Shown piece by piece: positions 36,324 through 44,400 of a stretch of DNA of 45,767 nt (position 1 is the stretch's first letter; the number at the start of each line of letters is the position of its first letter). The notes beneath the pieces are model-generated. The model ran no database searches. It saw only the letters and a program-made list of their open reading frames with translations, and was not told where the DNA came from. Location of the stretch: assembly GCA_017409905.1 (NCBI GenBank), contig JAFQRV010000002.1, positions 1 to 45,767 of the forward strand, written 5' to 3'. The position numbers and the translations under genes were made by a program. Origin of the DNA: Bacilli bacterium. GTDB taxonomy: Bacteria > Bacillota_I > Bacilli_A > ML615J-28 > CAG-313.

Positions 36324-37442
36324 ATGGCATATATTAATTATTCTCGTGAACTATTAGACAAATTCTGTATGGAAGCATTCCAAAAATTTGGATTCACTGA
36401 ACCCGAAGCTAGAATTATTTCTGACGTATTATTAATGTCTGATGACTTTGGTATTGAATCTCATGGTATGCAAAGATTAGTTCGTTATCATAAAGGTATT
36501 GAAAGTGGTTTAATCCACGTGGACGCAAAACCTGAAGTTGTATTCGAAACTCCAATTAGTGCAGTTATCGATGGTCATTCAGGAATGGGTCAATTAATTG
36601 GACATAAAGCTATGGAAATGGCTATTGAAAAAGCAAAAACTGTTGGTGTTGGTATTGTTACAGTTCGTAATTCTAACCACTATGGTATTGCTGGTTATTA
36701 TGCAAGAATGGCAATGGATCAAGGTTTAATTGGTTTTTCTTGTACAAACTCTGAAGCAATCATGGTTCCAACATTTGGTAAAAAAGCTATGTTAGGTTCT
36801 AACCCATTAGCATGGAGTGCTCCTGCTGATCCATATCCATTCTTCTTTGATGCATCAACTACAGTTGTTACACGTGGAAAACTTGAAATTTATAATAAAA
36901 AACAAGCTCCAGTTCCAACAGGATGGGCAGTTAATAAATTAGGTGCATCTTCTAATGATGCAAGTGAAGTATTAGGTAATATCAAAGCCCATGAAGGTGG
37001 AGGTATTGTTCCAGTTGGTGGTGACACTGAATTATTAGGTGGACACAAAGGTTATGGTTATGGTATGATTTGTGAATTATTCTCATCAATCTTATCACAA
37101 GGTATGACTTCAGCTCATACAATGCAAAATGGTTTCTCAGGTATTTGTCATGGATTTATGGCAATTAATCCTGCTTTCTTTGGTGATCCAGAAGCTATCA
37201 AAAAACATTTTGAAGTATATCTAGAAGAATTAAGACAAAGTCCAAAAGCTGATGGACAACCTAGAATTTATACTCATGGTGAAAAAGAAATGGAAGCTAT
37301 TAAGAAAGTTCAAGCAGAAGGTATTCCAGTAAATGAAAATACAGTTAAAGAAATGATTGAAATGGCTAATTATTTAGGCATGGATGTTAAAGCTTACTTT
37401 GGTGATTTCAAATCTACAAGTGAAGTTAAGAGCTTCTACTAA
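36324..37442 (+). CDS. Malate/L-lactate dehydrogenase, LDH2/MDH2 family
   Basis: 372-residue NAD(P)-dependent 2-hydroxyacid oxidoreductase of the LDH2/MDH2 (YlbC, AllD) family, which has a fold different from classical LDH. Family segments: E-S-H-G-M-Q-R-L-V-R-Y near residue 45 with the proposed catalytic His, R-N-S-N-H-Y-G-I-A-G-Y-Y-A, G-F-S-C-T-N-S, and G-S-N-P-L-A-W-S-A-P; L-G-G-H-K-G-Y-G binds the cofactor. AAAGGTG at 36310-36316 fits the ATG at 36324; a GTG 9 bases upstream is less likely. The substrate (malate, lactate, ureidoglycolate) cannot be set from sequence; malic enzyme and LarA as neighbours point to malate or lactate. Confidence 0.9.
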   Translation: MAYINYSRELLDKFCMEAFQKFGFTEPEARIISDVLLMSDDFGIESHGMQRLVRYHKGIESGLIHVDAKPEVVFETPISAVIDGHSGMGQLIGHKAMEMAIEKAKTVGVGIVTVRNSNHYGIAGYYARMAMDQGLIGFSCTNSEAIMVPTFGKKAMLGSNPLAWSAPADPYPFFFDASTTVVTRGKLEIYNKKQAPVPTGWAVNKLGASSNDASEVLGNIKAHEGGGIVPVGGDTELLGGHKGYGYGMICELFSSILSQGMTSAHTMQNGFSGICHGFMAINPAFFGDPEAIKKHFEVYLEELRQSPKADGQPRIYTHGEKEMEAIKKVQAEGIPVNENTVKEMIEMANYLGMDVKAYFGDFKSTSEVKSFY

Positions 37443-37459
37443 AATAAAGGAGAATTAAA

Positions 37460-38641
37460 ATGGCTGAAAAAACTGTTTATGAAAAAAGTTTAGAACTACA
37501 TGAAGAAAAACATGGTAAAGTTGAAGTTATTTCTAAAGTAGTTGTTGAAAACAAAGAACAATTAGCACAAGCATATAGTCCAGGTGTTGCGGAACCTTGT
37601 AGAAGAATTGCTGCTGATGCTAATGATGTTTATAAATATACTGCAAAAGGTAACTTAGTTGCAGTTGTATCTGATGGTACTGCAGTATTAGGTTTAGGTG
37701 ATATTGGACCATTAGCTGCTATGCCAGTTATGGAAGGTAAAGCAATCTTATTTAAAGAATTCGCAAATGTTGATGCTTTCCCAATTTGTTTAGATACTAA
37801 AGATACTGAAGAAATTATCGAAACTGTTAAAAGAATCGCACCTACATTTGGTGGAATTAACTTAGAAGATATTTCAGCTCCTAGATGTTTCGAAATTGAA
37901 AGAAGATTAAAAGAAGAGTTAGATATTCCAGTATTCCATGATGACCAACATGGTACAGCTATCGTAGTATGTGCTGGTTTAATCAATGCATTAAAAGTTG
38001 TTGGTAAAAAATGGGAAGATGTTAATATTGTTATTAATGGTGCAGGTTCTGCAGGTATTTCAATTTGTAAATTAATTTTACAATTTGGTGTTGGAAATGT
38101 TGTTTTAGTTGATAGACAAGGTGCATTATGTCCAGGAGAAGAATGGATGAATCCTGCTCAAAAAGCTATGGCAGAAATTACAAATAAAGAAAAACAAAGA
38201 GGACCTCTTGCTGAAATTATTAAAGGTAAAGATATCTTCATTGGTGTATCAGCACCTAATTTAGTAACTGCAGAAATGGTTACAACAATGGCTGAAAAAC
38301 CAATTATTTTCGCAATGGCTAACCCAACTCCAGAAATTATGCCAGATGTAGCTAAAGCTGGTGGAGCTGCAGTTGTTGCGACAGGAAGATCTGACTTCCC
38401 TAACCAAGTTAATAATGTATTAGTATTCCCTGGTATTTTCCGTGGTGCTTTAGATGTTAGAGCAACTAATATTACTGAAGAAATGAAACTTGCTGCAAGC
38501 CGCGCAATCGCATCATTAATTACTGAAGAAGAATTGAGTGCAGATTATATTATTCCATCTCCATTTGACAAACGTGTTTGTAAAGTTGTTGCAGAAGAAG
38601 TTGGAAAAGTAGCTAGAGAACAAGGAATAGCTCGTATATAA
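37460..38641 (+). CDS. NAD(P)-dependent malic enzyme (short bacterial type)
   Basis: 393 residues. It decarboxylates malate to pyruvate and CO2 with a divalent metal and NAD(P). The malic N-domain has A-Y-S-P-G-V-A-E-P and the catalytic Lys region in T-A-K-G-N-L-V-A-V-V-S-D-G-T-A-V-L-G; metal-binding E-D and D-D lie in L-E-D-I-S-A-P and P-V-F-H-D-D-Q-H-G-T; the Rossmann motif is G-A-G-S-A-G-I-S; and M-A-N-P-T-P-E-I closes the cofactor site. AAAGGAG precedes the start. It is 17 bases after the dehydrogenase gene, in one operon. Base use is rich in C-ending codons, as in the giant gene and rpmE, suggesting high expression. A hairpin before larA may reduce readthrough. Confidence 0.95.
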   Translation: MAEKTVYEKSLELHEEKHGKVEVISKVVVENKEQLAQAYSPGVAEPCRRIAADANDVYKYTAKGNLVAVVSDGTAVLGLGDIGPLAAMPVMEGKAILFKEFANVDAFPICLDTKDTEEIIETVKRIAPTFGGINLEDISAPRCFEIERRLKEELDIPVFHDDQHGTAIVVCAGLINALKVVGKKWEDVNIVINGAGSAGISICKLILQFGVGNVVLVDRQGALCPGEEWMNPAQKAMAEITNKEKQRGPLAEIIKGKDIFIGVSAPNLVTAEMVTTMAEKPIIFAMANPTPEIMPDVAKAGGAAVVATGRSDFPNQVNNVLVFPGIFRGALDVRATNITEEMKLAASRAIASLITEEELSADYIIPSPFDKRVCKVVAEEVGKVAREQGIARI

Positions 38642-38649
38642 AAACAAAT

Positions 38650-38680
38650 AATGTGCAGTCATTTGATTGCACATTTTTTA
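38650..38680 (+). terminator. Terminator or attenuator between malic enzyme and larA
   Basis: AATGTGCA (38650-38657), ~10-base loop, TGCACATT (38668-38675) and T-run. No promoter is obvious between it and larA, so it probably lets part of the transcripts read through, lowering larA expression. Confidence 0.8.
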
Positions 38681-38694
38681 TGAAAGGAAAACTT

Positions 38695-39972
38695 ATGGCA
38701 AATTTTAAATTACCTTATTATAAAGGTCATATTGATTTACATTTAGATGATGAATTAGTTAATGCTGTCTTAGTATCAAAAGTAGAAGAATATCATCCTG
38801 AAAAATCAGAATCTGATTTAGTAAGAGAAGCATTAGAAAATTCAATTGGATCTATTCCACTATCAGAACTTGCAAAAGATAAAAAACATGTAGTAATAAT
38901 ATCAAGTGACCATACTAGACCAGTACCTAGTCATATTACAATGCCTATTCTTTTAGAAGAGGTAAGAAAATATAATCAAGATGTAAGAATTTCAATCTTA
39001 ATTGCTACAGGTATGCATAGAGCATCTACTCATGAAGAATTAGTTAATAAGTATGGTGAAAAGATTGTTCAAGAAGAAGAAATCGTAATGCATGATGCTT
39101 ATGTTGATAGTGACATGAAATTCTTTGGTACACTTCCAAGTGGTGGAGAACTTTGGCTTAATAAACTTGTAGGTGAGGCTGATTTAGTAATTAGTGAAGG
39201 TTTTATTGAACCACACTTCTTTGCGGGATTCTCTGGTGGAAGAAAATCAATTCTTCCAGGAGTTGCTTCAAAGAAAACAGTACTTTGGAATCATAATGCT
39301 AAATTCATTGCATCAAAACATGCAAGAGCAGGATCAATTGATGAAAATCCAATTCATAAAGATATGCTTTTTGCAGCAAAAACAGCTAATTTACAATTTA
39401 TTTTAAATGTAGTAATTAACGGAGAAAAGAAAGTTATTAAGGCATTTGCCGGTAACTTAGAAAAAGCTCACAGTGAAGGATGCAAACTTGTTAAAGAAAT
39501 CGCAATGGTAGATCCTGTATATTCTGATATTGTTATCACTACAAATGGCGGTTATCCACTTGATCAAAATATATATCAAACAGTAAAAGGAATGACAGCA
39601 GGCGAAGCTTGCGTTAATCCTGGTGGTGTGGTAATTATTTGTTCATCATGTGCTGATGGTACTGGTGGTGAATTCTTCTATAAATTACTTGCTGAACAAC
39701 CAGATGCTAAAACAGCTTATCAAAGTTTAAATGATGTTGAACCTAAAGATACAGAATTTGATCAATGGGAAGCTCAAATTTTAGCGAGAATCTTATCTAA
39801 AGCAAATGTAATTATTGTATCTGATAAATGTGATCCAAAAATTATTACAGATATGCATATTATGCATGCCTACAATATTGAAGAGGCTTTAGAAAAAGCA
39901 AGAAGTATTGTTGGTAATAAAAAGATTACTGTTATCCCAGATGGAATAAGTGTAATATTTCCAAACAAATAA
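38695..39972 (+). CDS. larA: Nickel-pincer lactate racemase family protein (LarA)
   Basis: 425 residues, the length of Lactiplantibacillus LarA. Residues I recall as important in that enzyme fall at the same numbers: D72 and R75 (S-D-H-T-R-P), H108 (A-T-G-M-H-R), H174 and K184 (E-P-H-F-F-A-G-F-S-G-G-R-K, where K184 holds the pincer cofactor), H200, Q295 and K298. This is a strong sign that the protein binds the nickel-pincer nucleotide and racemises a 2-hydroxyacid. AAAGGA before 38695 sets the start; an upstream in-frame ATG at 38653 would lie inside the hairpin. Cofactor genes larB, larC and larE are not in the window. LarA relatives include malate and other hydroxyacid racemases, so lactate is likely but not certain. 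Confidence 0.93.
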   Translation: MANFKLPYYKGHIDLHLDDELVNAVLVSKVEEYHPEKSESDLVREALENSIGSIPLSELAKDKKHVVIISSDHTRPVPSHITMPILLEEVRKYNQDVRISILIATGMHRASTHEELVNKYGEKIVQEEEIVMHDAYVDSDMKFFGTLPSGGELWLNKLVGEADLVISEGFIEPHFFAGFSGGRKSILPGVASKKTVLWNHNAKFIASKHARAGSIDENPIHKDMLFAAKTANLQFILNVVINGEKKVIKAFAGNLEKAHSEGCKLVKEIAMVDPVYSDIVITTNGGYPLDQNIYQTVKGMTAGEACVNPGGVVIICSSCADGTGGEFFYKLLAEQPDAKTAYQSLNDVEPKDTEFDQWEAQILARILSKANVIIVSDKCDPKIITDMHIMHAYNIEEALEKARSIVGNKKITVIPDGISVIFPNK

Positions 39973-39998
39973 GAAGTAGATTAATTCTACTTCTTTTT
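39971..39998 (+). terminator. Intrinsic terminator after larA
   Basis: AGAAGTAGA, loop TTAAT, TCTACTTCT and TTTT. The stem starts at the stop codon. Confidence 0.9.
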
Positions 39999-40309
39999 AT
40001 TATCAAAATAATATATTGGAATTTAACTATAAAATTATCTTGAAAATACATTATCTAATTGTCTTTTTTGATTAATTTGTTTTTATTAAGATATTGAGTA
40101 TAATAGTTATTAGCCAAATAAATATTAAGAAATTTTAATAATGTTATAATTAAAAGTAAAATAGTATAAAAAAAGTCAAGTTGTAATTTATTGCATATTA
40201 TATTAATATATGTTATTATATAGTTGTTTAAGGGAAAAATTACCTCTTGGTGTATAGTATCTAGCATATAGTCATACTATGTAGAGAATGAGGAGAAAGG
40301 AGAATAGAA
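39999..40309. other. Non-coding AT-rich spacer with leader
   Basis: The gap from 39973 to 40309 (337 bases) holds the larA terminator, then AT-rich sequence in which I see no gene, and the promoter and ~90-base leader of the next gene. An inverted repeat in the leader (ATAGTAT at 40254-40260 and ATACTAT at 40274-40280, 13-base loop) could be an operator or RNA hairpin. Confidence 0.6.
40191..40219 (+). promoter_or_regulatory. Promoter of the lipoprotein at 40310
   Basis: TTGCAT (40191-40196), 17 bases, TATTAT (40214-40219) with TGT before the -10. The transcript would have a leader of about 85-90 bases. Confidence 0.72.
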
Positions 40310-41389
40310 ATGAAAAAAATATTTATATTTGTATTTTTTATTTTAAATTTTTTTGTTTTGACATCATGTGTTGATCCTAATGCTGATCCTAATGAAGAAA
40401 AAGTTTCTTGGAAAAGTGGATTTTATACTAATGTTGTAGATGTAAAAAATCTAGGATTAAGACTTGGTTTAAGAACAGATGGATACTATCAAATTATACA
40501 AATGAATTCCGATCTGAGTAATTTATCTAATAAAAACGTATTAATATTTCCATCTCATTATAAAGGTATACCGATAATGGGATTAGGAACAGCTGATGAT
40601 AGAACGTGGTTTTCACCTGAGCCACCAACTTATACTAATGATTATTGTAGTATGCATGGTATGTATAATTACAGTTTTAGTATGGCGCAACAAGCTCGTG
40701 AAAGTGATGTAAAAATTGACACTTTTTATATTTGTAATCATCATGGTCCAGGAATGGTACATAGTTCCTCTAAAGATTTTTCAAAAGTTTTCAGTATGGA
40801 CTCATTTAAAAAATATGTATATATGAGTGATATATTTAGAAAACAAAATCCAACAATTCCTGGGTGTAGTCATTATAATCTCTATTTTGATATTCATCCA
40901 ATTGCTGAAGATTTTAGAAAAACGTTTCCACTTATTTATAGAATACATAAAAAAAGTGAAATTGAGTCACTTTTGAAAATGAACTTAAAAATTGTAGCTA
41001 CTAAGGAATTTCAAGAGTTCGTTCTTAATAGTTATTTAGAATATAAAATTAATGCTGGAGTTGAAGAACAATATTTGTATGATTTAGAATACTTATTACA
41101 AGGTAGATATGGTTATTATGTTTGTTATATCGATATCTTACTAAAAAAATGGTTTATTGAACCTAATATTTATTTTTATAATAATACAAGTGAAACTGAT
41201 GAAGATATTTATTGGATAGATCATAATGATAATGGAGAAACATTATTTACACCATATGAACCATATAATAATGGTAAAACATTCTTAGGATGGTATACAG
41301 AAAAAGAATGTATTAATAAATGGAATTTTGATACAAAAATAGAATTAGGGGAAAATGAAGTATTAAACTTATATGCAAAATGGGGATGA
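40310..41389 (+). CDS. Lipoprotein with C-terminal InlB-type repeat, unknown function
   Basis: 359 residues. Signal peptide with lipobox V-L-T-S-C near residue 20, so membrane-anchored outside the cell. The middle (~25-300) is unlike anything I recognise; it contains a His/Cys-containing stretch (I-C-N-H-H-G-P-G-M-V-H) near 140-150 and a hydrophobic/aromatic composition. The end is an InlB B-type repeat (K-T-F-L-G-W-Y ... L-Y-A-K-W). The start has a strong AGGAG and an inverted-repeat leader. It precedes the large lipase/leucine-rich protein, separated by a terminator. TGA is its stop. Confidence 0.85.
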   Translation: MKKIFIFVFFILNFFVLTSCVDPNADPNEEKVSWKSGFYTNVVDVKNLGLRLGLRTDGYYQIIQMNSDLSNLSNKNVLIFPSHYKGIPIMGLGTADDRTWFSPEPPTYTNDYCSMHGMYNYSFSMAQQARESDVKIDTFYICNHHGPGMVHSSSKDFSKVFSMDSFKKYVYMSDIFRKQNPTIPGCSHYNLYFDIHPIAEDFRKTFPLIYRIHKKSEIESLLKMNLKIVATKEFQEFVLNSYLEYKINAGVEEQYLYDLEYLLQGRYGYYVCYIDILLKKWFIEPNIYFYNNTSETDEDIYWIDHNDNGETLFTPYEPYNNGKTFLGWYTEKECINKWNFDTKIELGENEVLNLYAKWG

Positions 41390-41406
41390 TTAAATCAAAT
41401 AATAAT

Positions 41407-41430
41407 ACTCCCTTTTTAGGGAGTTTTTTT
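41407..41430 (+). terminator. Intrinsic terminator after the lipoprotein
   Basis: ACTCCCT, loop TTTT, AGGGAGT and a run of seven T. Only 12 bases separate it from the next start codon, so the next gene needs readthrough or a promoter inside the upstream gene. Confidence 0.92.
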
Positions 41431-41442
41431 AATGGAGGAAAA

Positions 41443-44400
41443 ATGAGAAAAATAGTTATTTTAATAATGTTTTTGTTTATATTTGTTAATTTAAATGTAA
41501 GTATTTATGCAGAAGATGATGAAAGTGAAGAAAAGGTATTTGATGAAACTCAATATATATATGAGGATTTTGATGAATTTTTAAAAACAAGTAATAATTT
41601 TGATGAAAACCCAAGTATAACTTTTTTGGTTCCGGGTTTATCTAGTGATGCTAAAACATGGGGTATTGATCAAGAAATGTTGTTAAAAACAGAAATAAAA
41701 GATGGAGAAGAAATCGAAAGTTATAGTGAAGATGGTTATTCACTTTTGGAAAACTCAATTGTATCTTATACATTAAGGAGAAATTCTGAAGTATGTATTT
41801 TAGGTTTTAGTGATGGTAATAAAGTTATTGATAAAGATTTTCATTTAAATAATATATATGCAATAAAGAGTATTGTTAGATTAAAAAAAACTAATCTGTA
41901 TGGATCTAGTTTAAAAAGCTATATACGAATCAGTTTTAATAAACCTTGTGTTGTTGTCATCAATCCCATAAATACTAGTCTAGGACATAACATATTTGAA
42001 GATGAAGGAAATGAAGCTTATCAAGAATTAGAAGCATTAATAAATGGTTTTATATATCAATATATGAAACAAAAAGGTGATGGCGTGAATAGCAAAAAAC
42101 CAAAAATCAATTTGGTAGGTCATTCTAGAGGTGGAATATTGAATATGATGTATGCTTTAAATCACCCTGATATAGTAGATACTCTAGTAAGCATAGGTAC
42201 ACCATATTTAGGAACTTCACTCGCAAATATAAAAGTCGCTGACGATACTACTAATGATAGTATTGATGGTCATGAACACGTTTATGTTAATAAAGTATGC
42301 GAATGCGGAGCGGTAGAAATATCTAATGTAGATGGTAGTGTAGGACTTTTAAAATATATTATGGATTTAGGAGAAGATAATGCTCAAGCACTTTTTGATT
42401 GCTGTAATCCAGAAATTTTTACAAAATTAAAAGATGAATGGAACGATGCCATAGATAACGGAATGAAAACAAAACTCGTCGCAATAGGCTCTAGTATGAG
42501 TTTAGATTTAATTGGAGATATATTTAATTCTCTAAACATTAATGATTATGTAGATCCTATTGAAATTCCTGACATTGGTTTTTTGGATGAAATGAAAGAA
42601 AAAGTAATAGAGTTGGGAATTGAAGAATTTAATAATATTACAAATAACTTTAATAACTTCATAGATTCCAGCTATGCAAATATACAAAATGAAGGATCAT
42701 ACTATGATAAATTATCAGTTAGATCTTCTGAAAAAAGAGTTCATAAATATTTATCAAGCAGTAAAGTTGATAATAATTTGTTAGATTTTATAGCTGATGC
42801 ATTAATAGAGTTTTTAAATTCAGATGAATATGTATTTGATTCATGTTTATATTGTACAAATGGCACATGCGATTGTACTGATGATGAATTGAGTATAATT
42901 AAAGTCTTATATTATTTATTCAAACATATTTGTGAAAACACATATTATGATTTTACAGTTCAATCAGAGAATGAATATGGAGATTTTATATATGAGGGAG
43001 ATTTATTTGTCGATCTAGATTCCCAACTTGCAACAGGATATAAAAATGTAATTGCTTATGAAAAAGTGTTCACAAAAGATTATGATTTAACAAAGTATTT
43101 AGATGATGATAATTTTAGAACTGGGGAAATCATATATAATTATGATAAAAAGGATGAGTTATATGTTGACTCAGAAAAAAAAGAAGAATTTATAAATGAA
43201 GTTTATAATTTAACTTTATCTAAAGCAATAGGTCATAATTTAGAAAGAATAGATGAAGATATTATTAGATGCGTATTATCTAATCTATATTTAGGTAATA
43301 ATGATAATGGTTTAATAATAAATGAAAATAATAAAATAATTGGTTATAATCATGAAGCAATAACAAGAAATGTAAGTAACGGAGTATTAAAAATACCAGG
43401 TGGTTATACAATTAGTTCTAAAATGTTTGGAATAGATAAAAATAGTGCACAAGCAAAAAGAGATGCTGATTTTTTAGATGAAAATGAAGAATTTAGATTA
43501 TCGCATAATATAAAAGAAATTAGATTTTTAGGCGAAACATTTATAGAAGACGGTGCCTTTACTTACCTAACTAATCAAGTGAATTTTTCCAAAATTGAAG
43601 GTGACTTTGATTTAACGGGTGAAAATAATAAGGTATACAGTGTTGAAAATGGTAGTTTATATTCTTATATAAATAACAAAAAAATATTAGAAAAGTTTGG
43701 AACAAAAAGTGTCAATGAATACTCAAAAATGGTGAATTTATCAAATATAGATATAATCCAAAGTGGAGCTTTCTTTTGTCAAAATATCGAACAAATAGTT
43801 ATTTATAGCGAGTTAAAAGAAATTGGGGATTATGCTTTTTATGGCTGTAACAATTTAAAAGAAATACTTTATGAAGAAGATTATATTAATAACGTAAATA
43901 ATATAGGATCATGGGTTTTAAATCATACAAACATTTATAAAAAAAATCGAAATCTTGTAGTATGCGGATATTTAGTGAAACATGATAAAACAAAAGATGT
44001 TCTAAAAACATCTGACTTTAGTAATTTAAAAGGAATAGCTAGTGGAGTATTTATAAAAAATAAAAATTTAAAAACTTTAATTTTAGATACTCCAAATATT
44101 AAAATAAATTCCAATGCTTTTATTGATACACCAATAGAAGGAATTTTTATTGAAACGGTTACTGAAACAGGAAGTTTAGGTTTAATTATAGATGATGATT
44201 CATTTGTAAGAATAGGAAAAATAGAAATTAATGAAAATGGTAGAAGAACAAGAATCTTTAAAGTATATTCAGAATATCCAATTAATTTCTTGGGTGTAGA
44301 ATCCAACCAAGAAATCGAAATAAAAGTTGTTGATACAAATGGAAACGATGTTACTACAGAAAATATTAACTTTGTCGCAGAAAATTATCAAATTTCAATA

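Noticed and set aside
39194-39406. 70-codon plus-strand frame inside larA
   Set aside because: It overlaps the conserved H174/K184/H200 region of larA in another frame; no family features.
40055-40267. 70-codon hydrophobic minus-strand frame in the spacer before the lipoprotein
   Set aside because: No ribosome binding site before its start, and the frame is explained by AT-rich sequence; it also crosses the promoter of the plus-strand gene.
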